Shown one piece after another: positions 11,076-22,900 of a stretch of DNA of 64,000 nt. The DNA is taken from positions 248,001 through 312,000 of the forward strand of contig NW_023503572.1 of NCBI RefSeq assembly GCF_014529535.1, read 5' to 3'. Position numbers and translations under genes: made by a program. The stretch comes from Bradysia coprophila. Taxonomy: Eukaryota; Arthropoda; Insecta; Diptera; Sciaridae. The notes beneath the pieces are model-generated. The model did not search any database and was not told where the DNA came from. It saw nothing but the letters and a program-made list of their open reading frames with translations. Numbering within the stretch: the stretch's first letter is position 1; each line of letters begins with the position of its first letter.

Positions 11076-11742
11076 TTTTACTCATATTTCCTGATAGACA
11101 AATGATTATGCTTAGCTTGAGGTATGAGGTTGAAGTTGAATTTTTAAGTGTACCTACGTCGCCAACGAAGCCAGCGCAGGCACAACTACAACCGGTACTG
11201 GTGAGTCAAGGATACCTTGCCCAGTAATTATGCACAACATTCCATGCCATTTCATCGGCATAAATTTGCCAATCGAAATTTTAACCACGACGAAAAACTA
11301 CATACAGTAACAAAAGGATCTAAACCAAATACCAAGTCTGACAGTGCTACAATTGGTAATGGCAATGCAGCTTGAAGTTGTTTCTGCAGAAGTCCGCTAC
11401 GGGCGCAGCGGGAAACCGGTCAAAATGCCAACATTTTTTTGGCGATTTGACGATACTTTACGGGAATCCGCATACCGATCAAATGTTAATGTTACGTTGA
11501 GAAATAAAAGTTCTTCTTGACTGTGCTTCCGTACGAAATGGATTGTCTTTTATTTCTCTGCGCAGAAACTTAAAGTTCAACATTATTTGAAGCAGTCACT
11601 TCAACAATATATGAAGCAGTCATTACGGGGCCATTCAAATAGTGCGCAATCTTTTTTGGGGGAGGGAGGGTCTGACAAAAGCGTGCTGCTATACATTTCA
11701 ATGTATGAAAAACAGCGTGCAGAGGGGGGAGGAGTGGTCTTT
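11076..11742. other. Intergenic, nothing recognised
   Basis: No gene-like frame and no clear repeat until the tandem array at 11743. A G-rich stretch GGGGGAGGGAGGG lies at about 11659-11671. Confidence 0.5.
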
Positions 11743-12170
11743 AAACTCTACAAATTTGCCTTTGTACCGAGCTTTCTATCTACCATATTTTCGAAGATAT
11801 GGCTCACATAACTTACACTTAAAACGCTCAGCTCCGAAGTGGTCGACCTTTGGGTGGGAAAAACCATGAATCACTCGTCGACTATAATCCAAAACTCTAC
11901 AAATTTGCCTTTGAAGAGAACTTTCTATCTGCCATATTCTCCGAGATACCTCTCAAGTAGCTCTCACTTAAAACGGACATAGCTCCCAAATGGTCCACTT
12001 TTGGGAAAACCATGAATCACACTTCGGCTGGAATCTAAAACTCTATCAACTTGCCTTTGAACTGGACTTTCTATCTGCCGTATTGTCAGAGATATGGCTC
12101 ACATAGATCACACTTAAAATCTCATAGCTCCCAAATGGTCGACTTTCGTTGGAAAACTCTGACTACAATT
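11743..12170. repeat. Tandem array of ~147-bp units (three units)
   Basis: Units start at 11743, 11892 and 12038 with AAACTCTA(C/T)(A/C)AA(A/C)TTGCC and share TTTCTATCT(A/G)CC(A/G)TATT, CACTTAAAA and CC(G/A)AA(G/A)TGGTC. A partial fourth unit resumes at about 13608, so the DNA between (12.17-13.60 kb) appears to have been inserted into the array. Confidence 0.75.
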
Positions 12171-12403
12171 GCTAAAAGTTTCCTATGTGTAGAATGAGCA
12201 CCAGCGGAATAGGTGGAATTCTCCGCTCAACAATGCGTGCAAAGCATTCAATTGTGCAGCGGCAGTTGTCGTGTTGTCGATCCGACGTTACTGTTTATAC
12301 GCTTTAAACAAGAAGTTTTGAAACTGTCAGATCGGGCATTCGGTAACCTCATAGAACTGTGATACGAGAGATAACGATTGTTAGATGGCAAAGGACTGTG
12401 ATA

Positions 12404-12557
12404 TACAGCCAAGGACAGTCAAAAAAGCACATTTTTATGATTTTCGTGTTTATCGATTTCAGCTGTTTTAACAATACAAATTACAATGGCAAAACAGCTG
12501 AAATCGATGAAACACGTATAGAATAAAAATGCACTTTTTTGACTGTCCCAGGCTGTA
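12404..12557. mobile_element. 154-bp hairpin MITE, possible TA target
   Basis: The arms pair almost fully: TACAGCC-A-GGACAGTCAAAAA on the left, TTTTTGACTGTCC-AGGCTGTA on the right, and an inner TCGATTTCAGCTGTTTT against AAAACAGCTGAAATCGA. Reading the ends as CAGCC..GGCTG leaves TA on both sides, which would fit a Tc1/mariner-type target. Without an empty site this is inference. Confidence 0.65.
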
Positions 12558-12822
12558 GTGGAAGTGAATTGATTTTAAGGGAATAGGTAAATTGAATATT
12601 AAAAGTTGAATTTGCAAGACTGATTGATTGGAACGTTACTATGAAATTAAATTGGAATTGAAGTAGACTTAGATGTGTCTGAGTGGATTGACTGACGAAG
12701 CTAAAAAGCTAGATTGATTTAGTGTTTAATTTTTGATTGTATTGATTGTGATGATGACGATGATTGTAACTTTGTCAGCTTACTTAAGTAGACACTAAAA
12801 CCAAAGAATAAATAAATAAATA

Positions 12823-13556
12823 ATATCACCAGCTGGTGTACAAACAAAAACACTTTGTATTGTAAACAATTCAAAGACAACCTACCCTACACACAATGTA
12901 TTTCTACGAACGCATCATCTATGCGCGCACATAACACGTATGAATGAAGTAAAACATTGTTAAGAATGAAGAAATTGGATTTTTACTAGATTTATCGATC
13001 AATGAGGAGTAACAGGCTTCTCTCGTCAAAACAAAATGGTGGTCGTCCATCAATTAGCTATGACACATGGCATTCAAAACTTAAGATAGAATTAACTTTG
13101 GAGTATGCCGTTAGATGGCAGTGACCGTCATTTCAGTTAGAATTCACTAGCCCCAGTTTTACTGAAGATTGTTCATATAGAACTTACAACTTTCGGTTCA
13201 GTACCCATATCAACATATCAAGTTGAATGACTTGACTGACTATTGGCGCGATATGCCGAAATGTTGATGCTTCAATAATATGTTCAAGAACCCAACTGTT
13301 CTAGTTGAGTTCATACTGAGCGTTATTTCAATGACAAAATTAATTCCATTAAAATTTCTCTCAAGCTATGTTTGCCTGTTACTCCTCGACCTCATTGATC
13401 GATAAATCCAGTAAAAATCCAATTTCTTCATTTGAATTGTTCACGATCAAGAAAAATCGAGATTACATTAAGGACTCTCACCCATAAATTGTTAAGAATC
13501 TGTTTTGATTGTTTATCATACAATAAGTGTGTGTTAGTAGATCCAGCTGGTGATAT
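12823..13556. repeat. Diverged foldback, ~190-bp arms
   Basis: The left arm 12823-13016 matches 13374-13556 in reverse: ATATCACCAGCTGG against CCAGCTGGTGATAT at the edges, and GATTTATCGATCAATGAGG against CCTCATTGATCGATAAATC further in. An outer inverted pair (12169-12200 and 13558-13588, core GAATGAGCACCAGC) flanks it. An (AATA)n run at 12806-12823 resembles a retroposon tail. Confidence 0.65.
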
Positions 13557-13608
13557 TCAGCTGGTGCTCATTCTGCACATAGGAAACTTTTAACCATTGT
13601 AGAATCCA

Positions 13609-14124
13609 AAATTCTATCAACTTGCCTATGAACAGAATCGAATTGTTTGTTGTTCAAATTCTTGTGTAAAGACGCAAAGCATTTATTTTGAAAGAACAGA
13701 AGGACTTGCGTCACCTTCTAATAGAAATAAAATAGTTCGAGATTCTTGAAAAAATTCAAAAGTGCTTTTAATGTGCCTGGACCTGCGTCACCGCGCCTTA
13801 CTTACGTGGCGTTATGATCTCTGCAATATAGTCTTCAAACACATACTCCCACTTCGCAAAATTAATAGATTTTAAAGCATTATGTTTGGCTTATCTCAAT
13901 TTTAGAATTAAATACGCCTTTATCAACATAAATACAATCATTATAAAAACGAAAAGTCGAAGTGAGATAGCCTCTGACTATTTTATCAAAATTTAGCAGT
14001 TAAATTTGGAACTAAACAAAACAATGACATTTTGCCTGCTTAGTCGCATAAATGATATTTCAGTTTAGTTTGACTGGTTCGTTGGTGAAGTTGAGGACCA
14101 GGGGCATACAGATTTGCCAAAAAA
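13609..14124. other. Intergenic, upstream of the LRR gene
   Basis: It starts with a partial ~147-bp array unit, then unrecognised AT-rich sequence. A TCAGTT initiator-like hexamer at about 14059 lies ~65 bases before the LRR ATG, without a convincing TATA box. Confidence 0.4.
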
Positions 14125-15747
14125 ATGAAATTTGAAGAAAAAGTTAGAAAATGTTTTCAACTAATTGTGATTGTGTTGTGTATCACACAGATAATTGCTG
14201 AAAAAAGTCGGTGCAATTCATCGTTATGTAACTGCTCGCGCTTCGGACATAAAAAGGTTTTCAGCTGTCCTCGTAACAATCCAATCGTTACATTTCAAAT
14301 TACGAACAGTTACGTTGGCCGTATCGGACATCCGTTAATTGAGGCAATCATTTCTTGTTATACCAATGATCAACTGGTCTACGATGTAATTTCACAAACG
14401 AATGTTGAATATTTCGACAGGGTTTACTATGCTGCGTGTCCACTTCCGTTGAATTCGTCGCTGGGTCGTGGGATGCCGATTTTAGATTCAATAACTTTTG
14501 ATACCGACGGTTCGACTACTTTCAACCATTGGAAATCGATCCATTTTAGTGGGCTGACAAATTTGAAAGAATTGGAACTCAATTTTGGATCGGTTGAATC
14601 GTATGGATCACTGGATCAATTACCCAGTGACACGTTTGCAGCGTCACCGCAACTGAAACGGGTTAATTTGGAAATGAAACATCCGAATTTGTACTTATTT
14701 CCGTCCGCTGAAATATATAAAATTGGTGGAGTGGATGGTGACAGTTTTAATGCAGACGCATTGCAAAGGAATTCAGTTTTAAAATCGGTGGAACTATTCA
14801 GCTCGAAATTTAATCATTTGACGAGAAGTGCTTTGGAGGGATTTAAAAACCTTGAGAAGCTGACACTCTTCGACAACGAGATCACTGTTATCGATCGAGA
14901 TTGTTTCAATAGTTTCGTGAATTTAAGGGAAATAACAATTTATCTCAACAAAATAAAGGATTTCCCAAGTGACATTTTCAACGAAAATAAACAGTTGCGA
15001 AAAGTGGTGATTCGTAACGAGAAAATAAAAACGCTGCCGAACAAAGTATTTAGTGATTTGCCGGAACTGAAAAGTGTATCGATATCGTATTCTGATTTGG
15101 AAGACATTCCCAGCGATATTTTCGAAAATTCTGTAAACATCGAATACGTCGAATTCCTGTCACTTCAAATAGCAACATTGCCACAAGGCTTATTCGACAA
15201 TTTGCCCAGATTGAAGGAAATCCGAATAATGCAAAATAATAAACTAGACTCATTTGCACCCGGTTTATTTGACCAATTATCAAGTTTGCAAGTACTGAAT
15301 CTGGCGGCAAACCAATTCGAAACTATTTCAGCAGCAAATATAAAAGTTGGCTCAAAAGCATTGTTCATCGATTTAAGGATGAATGAGATCGAAGATGTAA
15401 CCGTAAACGATTTAGAATTATTTGTAAAGAACACAACGGTGGATTTAGGGTTCAACAAAATATCTCGATTCAGTGGCATTGTGCAACTGCGGCAACACCT
15501 TGACCGATACAACAGCACTGTATATTTGAGAGGAAATCCTTTCAATTGTTCGACCTGTGATGTTTTCCATATTGTTCAAGAGCGCCGAAGAGAGCCGGAT
15601 GATCCAGATGATTTTGTAACGAAACCATTTTCTTTTAATATCACTGATTTTAAGTGCTCGGAACCATTAGCATTTCGTTCGACTTCTGTTCGTCGCTTGA
15701 ATTTAGCTAATTACGATTGTAAATTGAGTGCAGACAAAACCAATTAA
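14125..15747 (+). CDS. Secreted leucine-rich-repeat protein, intronless
   Basis: A single open frame of 540 codons starts at an ATG in an AAAAAATG context. Residues 1-25 form a signal peptide (basic start, then FQLIVIVLCITQIIA). A cysteine cluster follows (C30, C35, C37, C48), then about a dozen LRRs between residues ~130 and ~440, with LxxLxLxxNxIxxIxxxxFxxxxxLxxLxL-type repeats such as LEKLTLFDNEITVIDRDCF. Residues ~463-533 look like a C-terminal cysteine cap (NPFNCSTCD..FKCSE..NYDC). There is no transmembrane segment or evident GPI signal, so it is probably secreted and binds a partner through its solenoid. Insects have many such proteins and I cannot name an orthologue. The frame looks intact. 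Confidence 0.9.
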   Translation: MKFEEKVRKCFQLIVIVLCITQIIAEKSRCNSSLCNCSRFGHKKVFSCPRNNPIVTFQITNSYVGRIGHPLIEAIISCYTNDQLVYDVISQTNVEYFDRVYYAACPLPLNSSLGRGMPILDSITFDTDGSTTFNHWKSIHFSGLTNLKELELNFGSVESYGSLDQLPSDTFAASPQLKRVNLEMKHPNLYLFPSAEIYKIGGVDGDSFNADALQRNSVLKSVELFSSKFNHLTRSALEGFKNLEKLTLFDNEITVIDRDCFNSFVNLREITIYLNKIKDFPSDIFNENKQLRKVVIRNEKIKTLPNKVFSDLPELKSVSISYSDLEDIPSDIFENSVNIEYVEFLSLQIATLPQGLFDNLPRLKEIRIMQNNKLDSFAPGLFDQLSSLQVLNLAANQFETISAANIKVGSKALFIDLRMNEIEDVTVNDLELFVKNTTVDLGFNKISRFSGIVQLRQHLDRYNSTVYLRGNPFNCSTCDVFHIVQERRREPDDPDDFVTKPFSFNITDFKCSEPLAFRSTSVRRLNLANYDCKLSADKTN

Positions 15748-16350
15748 AGAATGTTTTACTTTGTGAAAGGAAATATTGTGTAGAAAAAGAGCCTATCATG
15801 GTTGCACATAGGACTACTTTTCCCCCTTTGCTCCTACTACCCCGAAGTATTTTATTGGTAATCTGGGCGCCCATACGAATTCACAACGAGCTATCACACG
15901 TTGAGATTTGGCCGGCATGTTAAATGTTCTTACCTTACCACTTCAATGTCAATTTTTGGCCTACATATTCTTAAAATCGAAAACGATGGATGGATGTTGG
16001 TGTGTTACGATGGTTCTGATGGATCACATATAACTAAGCAAGATGGAAGGTTGGTGTCTTCGGCAAAGTCTCAGAGTTTTGGGAGCAGAACACAGTGGTA
16101 AATACGACAAATGTCGTGTAGTCAGAATTTACTGTTTCAATTATGGTTTTAGTATTATCTTTTGTACATAGAATATTGCTTTCTTCGGAAAAGTATCTCA
16201 AAAAAGCTTTTGATATGTTATAACGGAAGCTTTAAGAGTCAATTCGCCAATTCGTCAGCCAAATTTTCAATTTTTGAAACAAGCTATCTCCGATATTATT
16301 TAGTTATAGCTTCGTCGTTCAATTCTAGCGAACGGGTGTCTGCCATTTTT
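15748..16350. other. Intergenic, nothing recognised
   Basis: 3' flank of the LRR gene. No clear AATAAA lies close to the stop and no repeat was recognised. Confidence 0.4.
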
Positions 16351-16680
16351 AGCCCCGTACGAAGTACTGGGGGCTCATAAGAACACCATACCGTTTGTAA
16401 CATGTGGAATTCGAAGCAGACGGAAAGGGCAAAGCATTTGTCTATATTACAGATGACGAATCCGCAATTAAAAAAATGTCTGTCTGTCTGTCTGTCCATG
16501 TACCCGATAACTTAAGTAAAACTCAACCGATTTCAAAAATTCTTTTTTTTTCCTGATAGGTAATGACAATGGCAAGAGCCCATATGAAAATGGGCGATTT
16601 TGGGTCAACCCCTCCTTAGCTGGGGCCCAATAAGTGTTTTAGGGTTTTTCGAGGTGACCCGCAAAATCGACCCGTCCAAT
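16351..16680 (+). mobile_element. Family B element, hairpin-end fragment (B4)
   Basis: It begins with AGCCCCGTACGAAGTACT-GGGGGCT directly after a T run, then the diverged core GTTTGTAACATGTGGAATTC and (GTCT)n at ~16478-16498. The body stops at about 16680, where the CCAATATCG minisatellite takes over. Confidence 0.7.
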
Positions 16681-17097
16681 ATCGTACACATTGTACAATT
16701 TAGTCCCAGTCCAATTTCGTTCTGTATATTTTCGTCCAGACCAATATCGTTAACTGCTACAGTCTAATATCTTTTTGTCCAATATCGTTCTGTCCAATAT
16801 CGTCAACCATCCAATATTGTTCTATCCAATATCTTTCTCTCCAATATCTTTCTGCACAACATCGTCAACCGTCCAATTTCATTCTGTCCATTATCTTTCT
16901 TTACAATATCTTTCTGTCCAATATCGTACAGTCCAATTTCGTACAGTCCAATTTCGTACAGTCCAATATCGTCAACCGTCCAATATCATTATGTCCAATA
17001 TCATTCTGTCCAATATCTTTCTGCCCAATGTAATCGCTGTGTTCACTATTGAACAGAATGATATTGGACAGAAAGATATTGGACAGATATTACAGCC
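16672..17097. repeat. Degenerate minisatellite of GTCCAATATCGTTCT-type units
   Basis: About 35 imperfect 10-15-base units (GTCCAATATC plus TTTCT, GTTCT, GTACA or GTCAACC variants) run in one direction. The last ~40 bases (17054-17092) carry the complement (GATATTGGACAGAAAGATAT), so the end can fold back on the array. The open frame through it is an artefact of the repeat. Confidence 0.85.
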
Positions 17098-17125
17098 CGG
17101 TAGTAAGGGGCTGTGACGCAAGTCC

Positions 17126-17310
17126 AGTATTACGAAAGTTGTGATAAAGATGACGTAGACAGTATGTTGTGTGTTGTTTGCGATTTGAACGAAAAATCAG
17201 TTATGTTTGAACCATGTAATCATGTGAAAATTCGTCAACATTGATTTTAATTCAATGACTGGATCGTCTCCAAATATTACATGTCCAGCTTACAAAAAGA
17301 AAATAACTGG
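17126..17310 (+). pseudogene. Decayed RING-finger fragment
   Basis: The frame containing 17158 reads MLCVVCDLNEKSVMFEPCNH and reaches a stop soon after. A neighbouring frame then gives NITCPAYKKKITG. Together these resemble a C3HC4 RING: CX2C, the central PCxH, and the final CPxC, in which the second cysteine is now tyrosine. A frameshift and a stop separate the halves, so this is a relic, probably of a ubiquitin-ligase exon. The parent gene cannot be named. Confidence 0.5.
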
Positions 17311-19555
17311 ACACAGAATAGTTTTCCTTTAAATGCATTTTTTTAATATATTTTTTAATTTTGTAAAATGGTTCGTTAAAACTAGGCCCCACCACTTGGG
17401 TGGGTCAGGTCCCTTGACTGCTTCTCCATATTTATAAAAGACATAATCCTCAAAACGCTGCAGAAGTGAACATCTTAAAATAATAAACATTTTTAACTCT
17501 TCTGTAAAACATTAAATTTATGCATTGTGTCTACGGATGTAAATTTTATAGCTTTAAATGCATAAGCCTAAGCGGACAGCAATAAGAAAAGAACGATTGT
17601 AAAAGAAACAATCCAATCAGGCATAGATTAGGAGACAATACCGTAGGAAGTAGGCAAACAACCAAAAAATAATTGGAATTTTTAACGATATCCTAGAAAA
17701 ATAGTTCTGTTATCTTGTCAGCCTGATCTCCCCAGAAAATAATTTTGATATCCTTAAAAACTAAAAGTGTTCTCCTCTAAAAGAATTTTTTCTCATAAAA
17801 TTGATATCCAAAAAAATATATTTGATATACGATGTGATAAGCCAAAAAACTTATGTAGTTCTGATTCCAAACGTAATAGAGTTGACAGAAAGCTATCAGA
17901 GTTGACATTTATTATTTTTCTATTTAATCGAACAGATCACCTTTAATCTTCGTAAAAGGATAATTTATGTAAGTGTCGAGCTCTTCGTAAAAGAAGAAAT
18001 TCCCTGGTGTTGAAAAGAACACCTTGACGTTCATATTCGCAAAAGGAGAAAAATATGTTCGGTTAGGGTGAAGCATAACACCTCTCTGTTCCTCTTCGTA
18101 GAAGGATAAATTCCCAAGGGTCGAACAGAACACCTCTTGGAGGACAAGAGAATATATTTTTTTGGGATATCAACGGAGCATTTCAGTGAAATCAGATGGA
18201 TTCATTTTCTGGGACCACAGATCCTATTTCAAAGATTTAAATCAGTAAAAACTGAGAATATTTCCCATTTTGAACTCTTGTTAAACAGAAATTTGTACAC
18301 TCTGTCTTCGAGTATGAATGTGGCTTAAAATTCAACTCATTTATTATCGTTATTCAGTCAAGGAATCTTATTCACCCAGTCACCAAGAAGTATATCGACC
18401 ATCAAATAATCAGGACAAAACACTTCTGGGAATAACTCCCAGAACATTAGATCGAATTTGCTGATCTGTGAACCAGCCTTGATGAACTGGATTCTTCAAT
18501 GAAGGAAACGAAAATTTCTAAAATCGGGTCAGAACTACCCCAGTTGTTGTCCAAATAAGTAATGAGAAAAAAAATTCTAAAAACTAATATTTCCAAAATC
18601 GTTTCAGGATTGCTCAAGTTTTCGTGCGATCAAAAAACAGTCTGAAAATTATTTCCGGAATTACTTAAGTTACTGTGCCATCAAGCGCTACAGACATTTC
18701 AGTATTTTACGTTTTTTGCTAACATTTTATACATTTCACAAAATCGATCATAGTGAACGTAATGAACGTATACGCGTAAGACATATTTTATGCGCAGTGA
18801 AATTTGTAGTCCATCATTGTACCTTTAGCTTAGGATCACGATCCCCCACTCGTCAAATGAAAATTTGAACAGTGGTACATAGTATGTATTATTTGATTAG
18901 AAAAAAGCTTCAGATTTCCTCCTTGTCCTCGTCCTTGTGAGCTGCCACCTCTCCCTCGGCTATGTCCCTTTTATCCCATGCACGCACAAATAGACTCTAA
19001 TATTTCCAATAATTTTACTTCAGAGATTCGGTACATTCAGATGAAGTTACGAGGAATGCGATTTAAGTGGAACTTAAATTTTTGATTTAGCTTCCACATA
19101 AGAATCCGGGAATTTATATCGAGATGTCACGTGCAATGTTTTCTTTTTCTTAATCTAAAATCTTTTAGTTCGAGTTAGTGGATAATTTACCTTATCTTCG
19201 GCTGTTCTCTAGTGACACAGTTCCATGATTTACAATATCAGAATTAAAAATGAGTCAATAATGAGGAATTCATCGTTATAGAAATTGTGAAGGGAAGGTA
19301 TTTGGTTCGATCTTACTGAATTCATTCTTTCACGAATCGCCGCATTAAGCGTTTTGTGAGACTTTGAGAAAAAACGGTTTCATCAAAATGAGCGGATAGC
19401 GAAAAATAGGCTAAAACTTATAAGGTATGTGGAAATACCGTAAAGTTTCTCTACTGTAAGTCAACATTTTGTATACTGACACAAAAATTGTATACCTGTT
19501 TGCCTTCCAAATGAACTATAGAAACACAATGACAAGGTCTCTCTGCACGTGCCTT
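17311..19555. other. Intergenic; weak ~60-bp repeats near 17.95-18.13 kb
   Basis: Mostly unrecognised. Between about 17945 and 18135 the phrase TCTTCGTA(A/G)AAG..AAATTCCC..GAACACCTC recurs about three times in diverged form. A motif GCCCCACCACTTGGGTGGGTC at 17390 recurs in variant form at 25.52 and 40.06 kb. Confidence 0.4.
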
Positions 19556-19930
19556 ATCTGACGCCATATACCGGAGCACATACAACTTATCAATTCGAAT
19601 TCGAGTCAAAATCTGCTTTTTGTTTAGGTTTTGACAACAGCAGGAGAACTTTCCGAATTTGGTTCGAATATTCGAATTGAAACACTCGTACCTGCATTTC
19701 TTCGATTACCCTCATTATTCGGTGTTTACTGGTGCAAGACCCTGATTTTCAGTCAAAGGAATGATTTGGAGTCGTATTCAAATGCGTTCTGTAGAAGCAA
19801 TTTCTGGTAAATCTGTGTTTATTGTGAAAATAAAATTCTCGTTTCTGGATATGATTTCAGCAACTGTCATAGAAAGCAACGTATATCTGATACATTATAT
19901 ACCGTTACACAAATGATTGTTGATTACTAC

Positions 19931-22900
19931 TTATGTTCCAACTTCCTTAACAATTTGGTTTAATGTGTTGTCCGTAGGATTTCGATCCGCATATTGACCG
20001 ACAGCATTTTTAACAACGACCAGTTCTTGTTGAAGCTCTGCCATTTGACTAACAACACCAGTTTCTTCAATAGCGTGCATTCCCTCCATCCTAATATCGG
20101 CAGCATGATGTGGTTGAAGTCCATTCTCGATTGCCCGTCTCAACTCGTCGGAATGTCGTTGCAACGGAATACCATCATGTGGAATGTCCATTGCAATCAT
20201 TTGAATTTCGTCCACGTCTGTCGCAGATTTCTGATAGTCTGCCAAATAGTAAATCATCTCCCAGAATGGATCGGTGAACATGTCGGTGGCATCAAATGCG
20301 ACAACAAACCGGAATGGTCCTGTCAATTCACTTAAACGCTTGGCAATGCGTCCCGGTTCTGTTTCACCGCAAACATGGTATTTTGGATCGGGTGTCCAGG
20401 CAGCATTGGCCGGATTTACAACGACAACCTCGTCGTTACGTTTTTCAATAATAAGATGTCCATCATCACTTAGAAGCGAAACGAGCACCACGGCATTGTT
20501 GAGGTTAGCTCCAAACACGACGGTAGTGCAGTCACCCGCTTGATCTGTGCGAATTTCCTTTCTTGTTGATGTAACATTGTCTCCATTATCTCTTGAGGTT
20601 GTAGTAGGTGTATACACAATACCGCTATTTCTGTATGAAACACAATAAAACAGATATTGAGAAGCAGATATGATAAATATGATGATAAGCATATGACACG
20701 ATTGCTATGTGTGTGGGGTGGATCGGTTCAGGCATCCCATATCGTCTCGATATTTCTTATATTTGATATGACGATATATAACTATATTGAGCTATATGTG
20801 CATAGGGTCCTACGTGTCTGGCTTTTCATGCCCATACAATTCGGTTTTCTATCAACACTTACGGTAATCCCTGTTGTATGATTTCGATGCCATATCTACG
20901 CGGATTACTGTTGCCCTTGCAACGTTTCTCCTTTTCCATTTGTTGGAGAGTGTTACACAGCCATCCATCGAGTCGAAATCGATCTAGAGCATATCGATAC
21001 AATTTATGCGCATAAGAATGAGAGCACGTGGGAAAATCACAATTTGGTTGGTACTTTCCACCATTCACGTATAGATCAAGAGATCCAATTGGTTTGTACA
21101 TCCCTAGATGTGACAATACAAAAATTAAATTGTCGTCGCATTAATGCTTCGATCAATTAAAATTGGGCAATTTTTTTAAATTTTATATCGAAAACAAAAT
21201 GGTTAATACCTAACGCTTTACTGGTATGAAAGGTTTCCACAAAAGTAGCATCAGTGTGGCATAGTCGACGAGGGCATTCATAACTTCCAATAAATACACC
21301 AGCTGGATCAAGTGCACTAATATGCCGCAATTTTATTGGATTTGGTCCACTTGCAGCCATATATTTACCAACAAAACCCGCAACATGTGCCCCCAAACTA
21401 TGACCAACGATGTGAATGCTGTACGGGTTCGTTATGAGCCTATTTCTAATTGCACCCATGATAAACTGTCCAACTGCACTGCCAACTGTTGGGGTTCGTT
21501 GCATTGCTTTATAATAGTTCAGAGTTGACGATCCCGCTGACCAATCAATTCCAATCAGATTCATTTTGGGCCCCAGATGGTTCCAGTCTACAATGAAGAG
21601 TGATAGTATGTGTGACCGGATATATCAAAAATATGTCTGAAAATTATTTAAAGGTTTCTTCCAAGGTGTATTGAAATGTCAAACTGTCATCCATATTGCC
21701 ATAACCTCAACACTATTGACAATTGCATTTGTCAAAATAACAAAGAAAAATAAATTTTGGTTATGGTTCCATGGATGACATTGTTTCGTGCAAGGTAAAT
21801 ATATGGGCGGAGGTAATGCCATTCAGACGCGCGGCCTAACACAATAGTTCGATGGTAATGACACCTTTTTTTAACATGGTTGACTATGATTTACTTGTGT
21901 TTCACAAAATGTTGTGGCTATCACAAAACAGATGGCTCAGGTTTCTAAGCAATTTTGTGATTTTAATAATTATGTGTAAGGAGGGGTAATGAGATCGTTA
22001 ACGCTCGTTCGTGTTATGTACAGAAGTGTAACGATCGAGTGTAGCCCTACCACCACATATATGATTTTGTCGTTCCGGGGTGAGTATGTCATACATAAAC
22101 GAAAACTGGAAAATATACTGATACACTAGGCCTGTTCATTTTAGAGAAATAGTCTCAAATTCATCTGGCATGGTGTCTATCTGGTCCGGAAGGCTAAAAT
22201 ATTGGACCCGTATTTTTTTTTAGAATTTTAAAAAATAGTTTAGATCTGGGGAGCGAAGCATTTGTTCAAATGTACGAATGCGTTGGTTAGAAGAGTAAAA
22301 AAGATATACACCATCATTCTCCTCTCTTCTAACCAACGCTTTCGTACATTTGAACAAATGCTTCGCTCCCCAGATCTAAACTATTTTTTTAAATTCTAAA
22401 AAAATACGGGTCCAATATTTTAGCCTTCCGGACCAGATAAACACCATGCCAGATGAATTTGAGACTATTTCTCTAAAATGAACAGGCCTACTGATACACA
22501 CATGCACACACACATTGTGCAAAGCAAAACGTGTCAACCAATCCATTTCATTCGAAGTCTCAGTAGCCGAATCGGTTAGAGCGCGTCACTTCTATACGAT
22601 GGTCTTAAGTTCGCTCCTCGTCAAATTTTTGTTTTTTTAATTATTTTTTTAAAATCAAATATTCACGTAGACTTGCAGAATCCCTTCAAACTAACTTTGT
22701 TTTCAATCGAAACGATACCTGTTTCGATGTATGACTAGAGATGTGCGGGCCGCCCGAAAATGTCGGGCCGCCCGGGTTTTTATCCGGTCCGACCGGGCCT
22801 GGGCCGGGCGGGCTTCAAATCTGTCGGGCCGAGCTTGGACCGGACCTAAAAAACCAAATTTTTGGCCCGATTTTCAAAATTTCGCGCACTTTTTTATATG

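Noticed and set aside
16775..17116. 113-codon open frame on the plus strand
   Set aside because: It is the CCAATATCG minisatellite translated; the peptide merely repeats the unit.
20274..20543. Plus-strand frame opposite lipase exon 4
   Set aside because: The same frame recurs opposite exon 4 in all three copies; it is a shadow of the conserved coding exon.
22555..22628. Functional tRNA gene
   Set aside because: A and B boxes are recognisable, but acceptor and anticodon stems do not pair.
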